A stretch of DNA of 64,000 nt from Mycolicibacterium xanthum (GCF_019710635.1 NZ_JAIFZS010000020.1:1-64000); one strand, 5' to 3'. Counted from the first letter of the stretch, positions 36,615-46,050 are shown. Notes: generated by a model not told the origin, from the letters alone. Numbers and translations are program-made.

Positions 36615-38783
36615 TCACCGGCGGTGCCTTCCCCCGATCGCTGCCGCCGGCCCGTGCGGCGATTGCGGTGCGCGGTCGTCCGTGCCGGACGGCCACCAAA
36701 TCTTCGGGCCGATCAGCGCGAACAGCGCCGGAATGACCAGCGTGCGGACCACGAATGTGTCAAGCAGGATACCGAGGCCCACGATTACCCCCACCTGCGT
36801 CAGCACCATCAGCGGAAGGACGCCGAGCACACAGAACACCGCGGCCAACACGATGCCGGCACTCGTGATCACACCGCCCGTCGCGGACACCGCCCGCACC
36901 ATTCCGTGGCGTGTGCCGTGTTCGGCAGTCTCTTCGCGGGCCCGTGTCACCAAGAAGATGGTGTAGTCGACGCCCAGAGCAATCAGGAACAGCAGCGCGA
37001 ACAGCGGGGTGCTGTTATCCAGTCCGGGGAAACCGAAGACGTGGATACTCGACCACCCGCCCAACCCCAGTGCGGCGAGCGCGGACAGCACGGTCGCCGC
37101 CGTCAGCACGAGTGACGCGACGACGGCCCGCAACAGGACGCAGAGAACCATGAGGACCACCGCGAGGATCGCCGGGATCACCACCAGCCGATCCCGTGTC
37201 GCGGCGTCGCGAATGTCGAGCGCCTTGGCGTCCGATCCGCCCACCAGCGCAGCCGGATCGGCAGTGTGGACCGAATCACGCAGCGCCGCAACGATCTGGA
37301 ATGCGCGATCTGACGCCGGTGCGGCGTCGATCACGACCGACCAACTGCTCTTCCCGGCGGCCGACTGGGCGGTCGGGGTCGCCGAAACCACCCCGGACGT
37401 CGTGTCGATCGCCTGTTGCACGGCGCTTGTCCCGCTGGTGTCGGCGATGACCACGGTTGGGTCGGCCAACCCACCTGGAAAATGTGTCGCGAGCGTATCG
37501 AATCCGGTTACCGAGTCGGCTTTCACGCGGAACTGCTCGGTCTGCGACAGCCCGATGGTGGTGCCCAACAGCCCCGTCGCCAGCAGGGCCAGGACGAGAA
37601 CAGAGACCCCGCCGATCAGCCCCGGCCGTTGTGCCACCCGTTCGGCGATCCGATGCCACAGCCCGGTATCGACGGTGTCGGCGCTACCGGGTCGCGGCAC
37701 GAACGGCCAGAACAGCCGAGGCCCTGACAACGCGAGCAATGGCGGAAGCATGACGAGCACGAACAAGGCTGCGACCACCAACCCGCATGCTGCCAGCGCA
37801 CCGAGACTGCGGGTGCTGGGAACCACGGCGAGGATCAGCGTGAGCAAGGCCAGCACCACGGTCGCATTGCTCGCGAGGATGGCGGGTCCCGCCATGCGCA
37901 CTGCGCGGCGCAGAGCCTTTCGGTGATCGGCGTTGCGCCGCAACTCTTCGCGGTAGCGGGAGATCAGCAGCAGCGCATAGTTGGTGCCCGCGCCGAACAC
38001 CAGCACGCTGGTGATGCCGGACGTCGACCCGTCGAATGTCAGCCCGGTGATGCCGGCGACTGCGGTTCCCACCGCGGCGGCCACCTGCTCGGCTACACCG
38101 ATCACGGCCAGCGGTACGAGCCACAGCACCGGCGAGCGGTACGTGACCAGCAGGAGGACCGCGACAACCAGCGCGGTGACGACCAGCAGCTTGATGTTGG
38201 CCCCACTGAACGAATCGGCGATGTCGGCACCGAATGCCGGGCCACCCGTGACATGGGCGACAAGCGGGGCCCCCAATCCGTCGCCCGCGGCGTTGCGCAC
38301 CGCCTTCACTGCATCATTGAGCACAAAGCCCGAGAGATCAGCACTCAGCGGCACCGGCGCGAGTGCGGCGCGGCCGTCGTCGGATGTCACCATCGGCGCC
38401 GGGGTGCCGGGCGTGCCGACAGTTGTCAGCATCCGGTTTCGTGCCTGTGTCACGACGGCGAGATCGGCAGGGGTGAGTACCCCGCCGTCGGAGCGGGTGA
38501 CGACGAGGATCGCCGCCGTCCGGTCGCCGCCGGGGAATTGCCTCGCAGCGGCGTCGGCGCGCGCCGATTCGCTGCTGGGCGGCAGGAATTCCGGTGACCG
38601 GGTGCCGGCCTCGTTGGTGCCCGCCAGACCGATGACGACGCCGCCGAGCAACGCGACGGCGAGAGCGATCAACCATGACCGGGGCGCGGTCACCGCGACG
38701 GCGATGCTATCCCAGAACCTGCCGTCGTGCGCCGGTGGGTGGTCGGTCTCGGTTCCTGCTGCGAGCATCGGCGGAGCTGTCAT
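36615..38783 (-). CDS. MMPL-type RND exporter of the biosynthetic cluster
   Basis: 722 residues, twelve helices, two periplasmic loops. Proton-relay motifs are GAGTNYALLLISRYREEL in the first half (Asn where Asp is usual) and ALGVDYTIFLVTRAREET in the second. It is shorter than lipid-specific MmpLs and closer to the actinomycete MMPL exporters found in antibiotic clusters. Its ATG directly abuts the O-methyltransferase stop, so it is in the same operon and is the likely exporter of the product or its self-resistance pump. Confidence 0.9.
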   Translation of the reverse strand: MTAPPMLAAGTETDHPPAHDGRFWDSIAVAVTAPRSWLIALAVALLGGVVIGLAGTNEAGTRSPEFLPPSSESARADAAARQFPGGDRTAAILVVTRSDGGVLTPADLAVVTQARNRMLTTVGTPGTPAPMVTSDDGRAALAPVPLSADLSGFVLNDAVKAVRNAAGDGLGAPLVAHVTGGPAFGADIADSFSGANIKLLVVTALVVAVLLLVTYRSPVLWLVPLAVIGVAEQVAAAVGTAVAGITGLTFDGSTSGITSVLVFGAGTNYALLLISRYREELRRNADHRKALRRAVRMAGPAILASNATVVLALLTLILAVVPSTRSLGALAACGLVVAALFVLVMLPPLLALSGPRLFWPFVPRPGSADTVDTGLWHRIAERVAQRPGLIGGVSVLVLALLATGLLGTTIGLSQTEQFRVKADSVTGFDTLATHFPGGLADPTVVIADTSGTSAVQQAIDTTSGVVSATPTAQSAAGKSSWSVVIDAAPASDRAFQIVAALRDSVHTADPAALVGGSDAKALDIRDAATRDRLVVIPAILAVVLMVLCVLLRAVVASLVLTAATVLSALAALGLGGWSSIHVFGFPGLDNSTPLFALLFLIALGVDYTIFLVTRAREETAEHGTRHGMVRAVSATGGVITSAGIVLAAVFCVLGVLPLMVLTQVGVIVGLGILLDTFVVRTLVIPALFALIGPKIWWPSGTDDRAPQSPHGPAAAIGGRHRR

Positions 38784-39554
38784 CTATTCGCCGCCAACCG
38801 CCTCGCCGAGGTACACCGACTCGAGCACCAGGTCGGGGATGATCGTTCCGTACTCGCCGCGGGTGTTGTGCTCGACGGTCCGCCAGGCGCGTCCTTGCTG
38901 CTGGCGCATGTAGGCCCGGTATTCCGGGGCTCCCGGGACCTTGACATTGTCGGCAACGACGATCGTTCCTTTGCGCAGCCACCCGCGCGACAGCACGCTG
39001 TGTAGATCGCTCAGGTAGGCGTTCTTGTCGTGATCGAGAAAGAGCAGGTCGATGCACCCGGATCCGAAGCCCTGCTCGGCGGCGAGCGTGTCCAGCGTCT
39101 TCCCGCCGTCGCCGACAGTGCCCACCACGCAGGTGATCCGGTCCGCGACACCCGCGTGCTCCCAGATCCGCCTGGCGTTGCCGGCGTTCGCCGCGGCCAG
39201 TTCGACCGAATACACTCGGGCGGTCGGCGCGGCCGCTGCGATACGCAGTGCACCGTAGCCGCAGTAGGTGCCCAACTCCAGCGCGAGTTTCGGGTTCGCC
39301 CGCCGCACCGCGGCGTCGAGCAGTTCACCCTTTCTGTCGCCGACGTTGATCAGAAACGACTCGTCATACGCGAACCGGTCGATGGTGTCGAGCACGCTGC
39401 CGACCTCGCCCTTGCGGGCATTGGCCAGGACGTACTCAACCAAGGCGGCTTCTCGACCATCGCCCACCTGCCCGGTGGTCGTGATGTTCTTCATCGACAC
39501 GGCCATTCGCCAAAACGACCATCGGAGCAGTGGAACACGCTGCTTCAGCTTCAT
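38784..39554 (-). CDS. Class I O-methyltransferase (COMT-like)
   Basis: 256 residues from MKLKQRVPLLRWSFWRMAVS, preceded by GAGGAGG. Resembles catechol O-methyltransferase and Rv1703c: LALELGTYCGYGALRIAAAA is the SAM site, VYSVELAAANAGNARRIWEH follows, and LLFLDHDKNAYLSDLHSVLS supplies the metal-site Asp residues with VVADNVKVPGAPEYRAYM. Mg-dependent methylation of vicinal hydroxyls is expected. It lies 4 bp after the P450 stop and abuts the MMPL start. It would methylate a hydroxyl introduced by the P450, by inference. Confidence 0.9.
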   Translation of the reverse strand: MKLKQRVPLLRWSFWRMAVSMKNITTTGQVGDGREAALVEYVLANARKGEVGSVLDTIDRFAYDESFLINVGDRKGELLDAAVRRANPKLALELGTYCGYGALRIAAAAPTARVYSVELAAANAGNARRIWEHAGVADRITCVVGTVGDGGKTLDTLAAEQGFGSGCIDLLFLDHDKNAYLSDLHSVLSRGWLRKGTIVVADNVKVPGAPEYRAYMRQQQGRAWRTVEHNTRGEYGTIIPDLVLESVYLGEAVGGE

Positions 39555-39558
39555 GGAT

Positions 39559-40896
39559 TCACGAACCTCCTCGAAGATTTCGCACGACATCGAGCATGAT
39601 CGGCCGACTGGGGACCGCGGCCACCCCCCGCGGGATCGATCTTGGCAACTTGGGTCGCCGCTTTCCGTCCGGAAGGCGAAGCTCGACGTTGGTCAGGATC
39701 GTCCCCAACGCAATCGCCAACTCGAGAGCGGCGAACGACGATCCCGGACAGCGTCGGTGCCCGTATCCGAACGGTGAGTACTCCGCCGGCGAGGGCCTGC
39801 GCGTCAGGAAGCGCTCGGGATCAAACCTGCCTGGATCCGGCCAGATCTGCGGATCCGCATGCAGGGCAGGCAGCGCAATCCCGATCACGTCTCCCGGGGA
39901 CCGTACGGCATGCCACGTGGTGACACCCCGCTTGAGCTGACGCACGACTATCGACACGGTCGGGTGCATCCGCAGTGTTTCGGCGATGACGGCGCCGAGA
40001 TAGGGCAGCTTCGGCAGCTGCTCCGCTCCGGGGTTGTCGGCGAGTTCGTCGAGCAGGTTTTGTCTCACCTCTTCGTCGGCGTGCACGTGGAACAACGCCC
40101 ACGCCAGCGTGGTCGCCGACGTCTCGTGACCGGAGACGAGCAACGTGCGCAGCTGCTGGCGCACGTTGTCGTCGCTGAGCTTGGCGCCGTCGTGGTCGGA
40201 CATCAAGACGCTCAGCACATCGTCGTAGCCGCCGACACCGCAGTTTCGGCGCCGCGCAATCTGCTGGGACAGAAGGGCATCCAGCTCGCCGCGACGGGCA
40301 GAAAAGCGTTGCCAGGGCCCTAGTCCAAGCGGGGCGCGACGCAACGCGGGGAAGAACATGAGTGGAGCGACGTACTCGCGCATCATCGCTTTGACGACGG
40401 CGACGTAGCGATCGCGCAGGTTCTTGTCATCGATCCCGAACACCGCTTGAACAATGATGTGCAAGGTGATCGACTGCGCCGCGTCCCGCGCGTCGATCGG
40501 GGTTCCCGGCTGCCATTTCGCGATCTCATCCAATGCGGCTCGGGTCATCAACCCGGTGTAGCGCCGAATCCGCTCACCGTGCAGCGCGGGCAGAAATCTC
40601 GCACGCTCATCCTTGTGGCGTGCGCCATCGAGAAGGATGATCGATCCGGGGCCGACGACCGGCTCGATCGGGTTGGGCATCGGTGGTGTGAACGCGGAGG
40701 CCGGGATCTTCAGGAACTCGCGGATGTGGGCGGGTTTCGCTGCGAACAATACATCGCCGAGGCCCGGGATCGGCATCGTAAATGCCTTGCCGTTCTGGGC
40801 CCGTCGCCGAAAGTAGGCCTCGGCGTCGTACCAGGCAGCGATCTTGTGTGCGAGCCGGAACCGTGGCCGGTCCACCGCCGTCGATGTGCGTGTCAT
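39559..40896 (-). CDS. Cytochrome P450
   Basis: 445 residues. I-helix oxygen-activation motif SGHETS (255-260), K-helix ETLR (306-309), and heme loop FGYGHRRCPG with the thiolate Cys383. Overall length and LPKLPYLGAVIAETLRMHP are typical of soluble bacterial class I P450s that need ferredoxin and ferredoxin reductase; none is adjacent. ATG overlaps the aminotransferase stop by 4 bases. It probably hydroxylates or couples the cluster intermediate; the substrate is not predictable. Confidence 0.93.
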   Translation of the reverse strand: MTRTSTAVDRPRFRLAHKIAAWYDAEAYFRRRAQNGKAFTMPIPGLGDVLFAAKPAHIREFLKIPASAFTPPMPNPIEPVVGPGSIILLDGARHKDERARFLPALHGERIRRYTGLMTRAALDEIAKWQPGTPIDARDAAQSITLHIIVQAVFGIDDKNLRDRYVAVVKAMMREYVAPLMFFPALRRAPLGLGPWQRFSARRGELDALLSQQIARRRNCGVGGYDDVLSVLMSDHDGAKLSDDNVRQQLRTLLVSGHETSATTLAWALFHVHADEEVRQNLLDELADNPGAEQLPKLPYLGAVIAETLRMHPTVSIVVRQLKRGVTTWHAVRSPGDVIGIALPALHADPQIWPDPGRFDPERFLTRRPSPAEYSPFGYGHRRCPGSSFAALELAIALGTILTNVELRLPDGKRRPKLPRSIPRGVAAVPSRPIMLDVVRNLRGGS

Positions 40897-41948
40897 CGCG
40901 CATCCGGGCTCTGTGCCACAGCGATCGCCGCCAGCACAGTCTGCGTGGATTGCCGGGTGCCGGCGGTGATCCGCACGCTGCCGTCGGGATAGGTACGCAC
41001 TCGTGGTCTGGTGCCGTCGAACACCTCTGTCCAGAGTTGGTTTCCGGCTGGGAGGTAGACGAAGTTGGCGTGGGTGTCGGTACTCCAGATGCCCATGTCC
41101 CGCAGCCGTGAGCGCAGATAGTCACGTTCGGCCGTGATCCGCCCGATTCGGTGACGCAGTTGCGCTTCGGCGTCGAAGGACGCCGCCACCGCGGCCAGGC
41201 TGGTGAGTGTGGCGCCGAAGGGCAACTGCATCGACCACAGCGTGCGGGCCATGTCTGGCGAGCAGATGCCGTACCCGATCCGCATGCCGGCCAGCCCGTA
41301 TGCCTTCGAGAAGGTGCGGACCACAACGACATTCGGGAAGCATCGCAACAGCGCGTTGGTATCGATCCGGTAGCGCGGTGACACGAATTCGATGTAGGCC
41401 TCGTCGAGTAGCACCACGGCGCTATGCGCAACCCGCCGCAGGAAGCCTTCCACGTCGTCCGCCGATTCAACCGTGCCGGTCGGATTATGCGGCCGGCACA
41501 CCACCACGACCTGGGCTTCGGTGGCGGCGTCGGCCATGGCATCGAGGTCGTGGTGGCCATGCTCGGTCAACGGCACCGTCACGGGCTGCAGTCGAGCCAT
41601 CTGCGCAAAGACCGGATAGCCGTCAAAAGTCGGTGTGGCCATGACGATCCGGTCACCGGGACGGGTCAGCGCCCGTAGCACATGCATGACGACGCCGGTA
41701 GCCCCAGCGCCGACGATGATCTGCTCCTCCGCAACACCGAGATGCTCGCCGATGAGCCGACGGAACTGCTCCGGCAGAAATTCCGGGTAGCGGTTGACTG
41801 AGTCGACGGCCCGCACTATGGCAGCGCGGACTGCGGGCAACGGTGGAAAGGGGTTCTCGTTCAATGCCAGAGCCATGGGATCTTCGGCATCCGGAAGCCA
41901 CGGCGGCGAAGCGCCATCTGCCCGACCGAACGGTATCGCGACGGTCAT
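40893..41948 (-). CDS. HisC-like PLP aminotransferase
   Basis: 351 residues from MTVAIPFGRADGASPPWLPD. Fold-type I, histidinol-phosphate aminotransferase branch: ALNENPFPPLPAVRAAI, GAGATGVVMHVLRALT, CRPHNPTGTV, LLDEAYIEF and the PLP lysine in RTFSKAYGLAGMRIGYG (Lys215). ATGA overlaps exist at both ends. Genomic his genes are elsewhere, so in this cluster it probably transaminates a keto intermediate or an aromatic amino acid. Acyl-amine formation after the ketosynthase-like enzyme is one possibility. Confidence 0.9.
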   Translation of the reverse strand: MTVAIPFGRADGASPPWLPDAEDPMALALNENPFPPLPAVRAAIVRAVDSVNRYPEFLPEQFRRLIGEHLGVAEEQIIVGAGATGVVMHVLRALTRPGDRIVMATPTFDGYPVFAQMARLQPVTVPLTEHGHHDLDAMADAATEAQVVVVCRPHNPTGTVESADDVEGFLRRVAHSAVVLLDEAYIEFVSPRYRIDTNALLRCFPNVVVVRTFSKAYGLAGMRIGYGICSPDMARTLWSMQLPFGATLTSLAAVAASFDAEAQLRHRIGRITAERDYLRSRLRDMGIWSTDTHANFVYLPAGNQLWTEVFDGTRPRVRTYPDGSVRITAGTRQSTQTVLAAIAVAQSPDAR

Positions 41949-42964
41949 CGGCCGCCCCACTGCACCGCGGCGGCACCGGCGAAGTCACCGGCGTGGGCAA
42001 AGGCCGCCATCATCACGACGTCGCCCTTGCCGACCAGGCCGTCGGTGATCGCGCGGTCGAGGTTGACCGGAATTCCGGCGGCGAACAGATTGCCGCACAC
42101 GTCGAAGGTGTCATGATGCTTCTCCTCTGGCAGCTCCAGGGCCTCACGCCAGTTCCGCAGAAACACCCTGTTGGGCTGGTTGGTGACCAACATGTCGATA
42201 TCCTTGGGTTTCAGCCCGATTCGGTCACACACCGCATAGGCGACTTCGGGCACCTGACGGTTCCCGCGGGCCAGCACCTTGGTGATCTTGCTTTCGGTGA
42301 AGCCGATGTAGCCCTCGCCGGGCCCGGGCTGCCACCACTTGCGCGGCGGGTCCATGCTGATGGTCATGTCCCCCGCGTACTCGCCGTAGTTGCGACATTC
42401 CACGTCGAGGATCGGCGACTCATCCGATACAGTCACCAGCCCCACCGCGGCCCCGTCGCCAGGCACCGCCGCTTGAGCCTTCCGACGCACTGTGGGTTGG
42501 GTGAAGATTTGCCCCGCAGCGTTTTGCGCCACCGCGATCAACGCAGAGCGGCCCTGCCCACTTTCGAGCAGTGTGGCTGCCATCTTCAAGCCGAGCACGA
42601 ATGCCGCGCAGCCACCGTTGTGCAGGTCGATGACCCAACTGGGTTTGATACCCAGCCGGTGGGCCATCCCGCCACCGCCGCCGTAGAACGGCATGTCGGG
42701 CATCTGGGTGTGGGTGATCAGCACATCGACATCGGCGAGGGCGTCATGGCCGTGACGGTCCACCAGACCGGCGGCGGCGCGCTCGACCATGTCGATTGCC
42801 GTCTCGCCCGCGGCGACGTGGTGGCGGTATCTCGGGGCGCGGAACATCAAGTTGTCCCGCAGCTCGTCAGATTCGGCGAATTGCGCGTAGTAGTCCGCGG
42901 GCACCGGCTCCCCGGGCAGATAGGTGGAGACGTCGATCAGGCTGACAGTCATGGCAGTGCTCAT
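41945..42964 (-). CDS. Ketosynthase-III-like acyltransferase with altered catalytic triad
   Basis: 339 residues from MSTAMTVSLIDVSTYLPGEP; thiolase fold of FabH/KAS III type. Catalytic Cys119 sits in LHNGGCAAFVLGLKMA. The usual HQAN box is TNQPN (261-265), so the catalytic His is Asn262. The downstream Asn is kept in CGNLFAAGIP (Asn292). Relatives lacking the full Cys-His-Asn set often act as acyltransferases or in non-decarboxylative condensation. It is translationally coupled to genes on both sides. No acyl carrier protein gene is visible in the cluster, so a CoA thioester may be the donor. Confidence 0.88.
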   Translation of the reverse strand: MSTAMTVSLIDVSTYLPGEPVPADYYAQFAESDELRDNLMFRAPRYRHHVAAGETAIDMVERAAAGLVDRHGHDALADVDVLITHTQMPDMPFYGGGGGMAHRLGIKPSWVIDLHNGGCAAFVLGLKMAATLLESGQGRSALIAVAQNAAGQIFTQPTVRRKAQAAVPGDGAAVGLVTVSDESPILDVECRNYGEYAGDMTISMDPPRKWWQPGPGEGYIGFTESKITKVLARGNRQVPEVAYAVCDRIGLKPKDIDMLVTNQPNRVFLRNWREALELPEEKHHDTFDVCGNLFAAGIPVNLDRAITDGLVGKGDVVMMAAFAHAGDFAGAAAVQWGGR

Positions 42965-43659
42965 CTCATCCAATCGGGCTTGACGGGCAGCCCGTTGCGG
43001 TGCCGGTATTCGGCGATTGCTTTGAGGTTCAACAGCTCCAGGCGGTGGCCGGCGCCGAACATGTCCCAGAAGTCACCCACCCACACCGGGCGCTTGGGCG
43101 GTGCGGTTTCCGGGTACGGGTTGTTGTCGTAGAAGGGGTGGTGACAGTTGGTCCACAACACCACCGACCCGGGCTTGTCGAGGACCAGTTTCGCGTCGAT
43201 CACGCGCATCAGATAGATCATCCACAGGTGCTTGCCCTGGTCCCAGGCGCAGTGATAGTCGACGGTGCGCGCCTCGGGCTGGGCCACTGTGCGGGTGTAG
43301 ATTTCGGTCTCTGAGCCCAGCCGGTCGTAGGCCAACCACAGCCCAGGCTCCTCGGTGCGGGTGAAGCCACGCAGACTGTAGGTCCACTCCTCCAGGCTGC
43401 GGGTGTCGGCAAGGTACTCGTAGAGCTCGTCGGGAGGGCAGTCGACGTAGTCGTTTACCGTGCAGTACCGGCCGAAGACCTCGTCGTGCGGGTACACCGA
43501 CCGCATCATCTCCAGGATGATCGGCGTCGCCTTCTCCCGCGGTGAGTTCTCGATGCGGATCAGGCCCTCGACCGGGCCGGCCATGCCCTCGACCGGGCCG
43601 GTCATGCCGTCTCGGCCGAGCCGATGAGCGACGATATCCTCAAGCGCGGGAAGCGACAC
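42961..43659 (-). CDS. SRPBCC-fold protein (cyclase/aromatase-like)
   Basis: 232 residues from a GTG with AGGAGG 6 bases upstream. The core YCTVNDYVDCPPDELYEYLA, DTRSLEEWTYSLRGFTRTEE and the later DAKLVLDKPGSVVLWTNCHH fit a START/SRPBCC hydrophobic-cavity fold. In natural-product clusters such proteins act as polyketide cyclases, lyases or ligand chaperones. Near the N-terminus a 21-bp duplication (43567-43608) encodes two copies of GPVEGM(A/T), probably a neutral recent event. The ATG of the ketosynthase gene overlaps its stop. Confidence 0.75.
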   Translation of the reverse strand: MSLPALEDIVAHRLGRDGMTGPVEGMAGPVEGLIRIENSPREKATPIILEMMRSVYPHDEVFGRYCTVNDYVDCPPDELYEYLADTRSLEEWTYSLRGFTRTEEPGLWLAYDRLGSETEIYTRTVAQPEARTVDYHCAWDQGKHLWMIYLMRVIDAKLVLDKPGSVVLWTNCHHPFYDNNPYPETAPPKRPVWVGDFWDMFGAGHRLELLNLKAIAEYRHRNGLPVKPDWMR

Positions 43660-43680
43660 TGGAATCCTCCTGGTAATGAG

Positions 43681-45441
43681 TTAAATGGGTTGCGATGCAG
43701 AGTGATTAGCCGGTTGCTGATCGAGAAATGGCGTGAACGGTGGGATTTCGTCGGCCGAGCACTCGATGCTGACCACCGACGGTCCGTCGACTCCCAGCGC
43801 TCCGCGCAAAGCTGGTGCCAGCACGTCGATGTCGGTGACGTCGACTGCGGGCAAGCCGGGGAACATCGCGGCCAGCCCGGAGCCGAGATTGCTGGGCGCG
43901 AACCGGTTGTAGCTGTAGATGCCGTCGTAGAAAAGCTTTTCGCGGGTCACGCACATGGCGTGGGCGTTGTTGTTGAACAACACCAGCGTGACCGGCAGCC
44001 GGTATTGGATGGCGGTGTGCAGCTCGAGGCCGTGCATGAAGAACGACCCGTCGCCGGCGACGATGACAGTGCGACGGCGCCGAGCAAACGCCATGCCGAT
44101 GCCGGCTCCGAAGCTGTAGCCCATGCCCCCCATCCCGAGCGCCACCACGAACCGGCCTGCGCGCCGGGCGGGCAGATGGTGGATCGCCGCCGCACCGGCA
44201 TTGCCCGCGTCGACGACAATGTCTGAATCGTCGGGCAGCACCGCATCGAGCGTGGTGATCGCGTCGCGGTACCGGATGCCCGGTCCACGGTGGACAGGCG
44301 GCCTCAACTCGGTGCGGAGGGTCGAGTCGACGGCGCCCAGTCCCTGCGGCGAGTGGTCCGTGAGCCTGCGGGTCAGTTCAGCCAATGACGCCCGAAGGTC
44401 GTCGGTGTTCACGTGGATACACGGGAGATACGGCGGGGAGGAGCCGATCGACAGGGTGCAAGTCTCGCGCAGTGCCGCGTCCAGACCAGCGCGGGCGGTG
44501 ACTGACAAGCGGGTGCCAACCAGCAGGCACACCGCACCGCTGCGGATCGCGTCGGCGACCCCAGGATGACCCATCACGCCGGTCACGCCGAGCGACCCTG
44601 ACGCCCCCACGGCCAATTGGCTGACGTCCTTGGCGTCGGGCACCGTCGCGACCCGTGCGTGCAGCGCCGCGCGCAGTTTCCCGAGCTCCTCGCGGGCATC
44701 ATCACGGGCCACCTGCTCACCGGCGATGATGGTCACCGGCCCCGAGGCACGGTGTAGCGCCCGCAAGATCGGATGCGGATCTTCGGGACCGGGCCGTTGT
44801 CCGTCCACGGTCAACGCGCCGCTGGTCTGAACTGTGGCTTGCTGAACATCCTTGGGCAGCAGCAGCACCGCGGGACCGCCATCACGGGCCGCTGAAACCG
44901 CCTCCGGCAACGCGGTCAGGATGTGGTCCGGATTGACGATCCGCCGGCAGTACACCGAAACGGCCGAGAACACGGCCTCCGCGTTGAGCGAGCCGTTGCG
45001 GCCGCTCGTGTCCTGAAAGGCGCCGCGGCCATCCAGTGCGGTCGGCGACTGTCCGACCAGCGCGAGCACCGGAACGTGACTGGCGTAGGACTCACCCAGT
45101 CCGGCGACCAGGTTCAGCGCCCCGCCACCGGAAGTGGCCGCCACCACGCCCAGGCCCGCGGTGGCGCGGCTGTAGCCGTCGGCCATCGTCGCCGCGGAGA
45201 ACTCGTGCTTGGCCAGCACCGCCGTGATGTCCTGGCAATAGAATGCCGCATCGTAGAGATCCTCGATATTCGCGCCATGCACACCGAAGACGTGGCCGAC
45301 GCCCGCGGCCGTCAAGTACTCGACGACGTAGTCGACCACCCGGCTGCCCGCTGTCCGCGGCCGGATTGCCTGCTGAACCCGACCGCAGCCTCGCTCGGTG
45401 CCGTCGGCCGTGGTTGCGGAGGCCCGTGAGACGATCGTCAT
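43681..45441 (-). CDS. ThDP-dependent enzyme, first gene of the cluster
   Basis: 586 residues. Acetolactate synthase-like: VVDYVVEYLTAAGVGHVFGV, activating Glu80 in AKHEFSAATMADGYSRAT, cofactor motif GDGSFFMHGLELHTAIQYRL then LVLFNNNAHAM. The RPRTAGS linker precedes the Pyr domain. The preceding sequence GGCAAGGACT acts as ribosome site. It could form an acyloin or decarboxylate a 2-oxo acid to start the pathway. It lies 21 bp upstream of the SRPBCC gene and is separate in type from the other ThDP enzyme at 31220. The region upstream (45442-45660) shows no gene; it should contain the operon promoter. Confidence 0.9.
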   Translation of the reverse strand: MTIVSRASATTADGTERGCGRVQQAIRPRTAGSRVVDYVVEYLTAAGVGHVFGVHGANIEDLYDAAFYCQDITAVLAKHEFSAATMADGYSRATAGLGVVAATSGGGALNLVAGLGESYASHVPVLALVGQSPTALDGRGAFQDTSGRNGSLNAEAVFSAVSVYCRRIVNPDHILTALPEAVSAARDGGPAVLLLPKDVQQATVQTSGALTVDGQRPGPEDPHPILRALHRASGPVTIIAGEQVARDDAREELGKLRAALHARVATVPDAKDVSQLAVGASGSLGVTGVMGHPGVADAIRSGAVCLLVGTRLSVTARAGLDAALRETCTLSIGSSPPYLPCIHVNTDDLRASLAELTRRLTDHSPQGLGAVDSTLRTELRPPVHRGPGIRYRDAITTLDAVLPDDSDIVVDAGNAGAAAIHHLPARRAGRFVVALGMGGMGYSFGAGIGMAFARRRRTVIVAGDGSFFMHGLELHTAIQYRLPVTLVLFNNNAHAMCVTREKLFYDGIYSYNRFAPSNLGSGLAAMFPGLPAVDVTDIDVLAPALRGALGVDGPSVVSIECSADEIPPFTPFLDQQPANHSASQPI

Positions 45442-45664
45442 AGTCCTTGCCCTTAACGTCGGCGCCCTTGGCTCCTTCTGGAAGCCATTCGGTGCCGCGG
45501 TCGGCTCGGATGGGTCGCACTTGGTGGCAATTCACCGAGACGGCGCGATGGCGGTGAAGACCGCACGTCCGGGTCGCTGACAAACCCACGGTCGCGGCGG
45601 CGATTGCGCTGATGGTGCCGGATCGCCGTTCCAGGGAAAGACCAGTCGAGGCCCCACATGGACG

Positions 45665-46050
45665 GCGGGGTAGGAGAACCGTGTCGATCAGATAGACGGT
45701 GGCATTGGCCGTCTGAAAGCTGCCGCACACCACCGCCGCGTTATCTCACCCTCAGGTTGTTGCAGAACCCCGTGACGGTCAGATCCGCGCCCTGCAACGT
45801 CTTGTGCACGCCGTCTACGTTCCGCGGGTTCACCCGACCTGGTCCCACACGGTAGGTGAGGACGTCGGTAAGACCGGCCGAATCGGTCTTCAACGAGTCG
45901 ATCGTCACCGACGGGAGCTTGGCAAACGCGTCATCGATCGGTGTGAACACAGTGAACTGGCCGCCGCTGGGCGTGTCTACCAGATGACAGTCGAGTTCAA
46001 CTTCCCTGACACCGCCGCGGTGAACGCGGTCAGCAGTGAGACGGACGACC
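45665..46050 (-). pseudogene. Fasciclin (MPT70/MPT83-like) pseudogene
   Basis: Three frames joined give a FAS1 domain: [19 protein letters not shown], then [20 protein letters not shown] through [18 protein letters not shown], then [20 protein letters not shown] and DTVLLP. This order and wording match mature MPT70/MPT83. One frame break lies before VDTPSGG (about 45982) and one after NNLRV (about 45745). The signal peptide and promoter are gone, cut off at the ssrA terminator, and the natural stop is lost. It is a dead copy between the cluster and ssrA. Confidence 0.85.
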
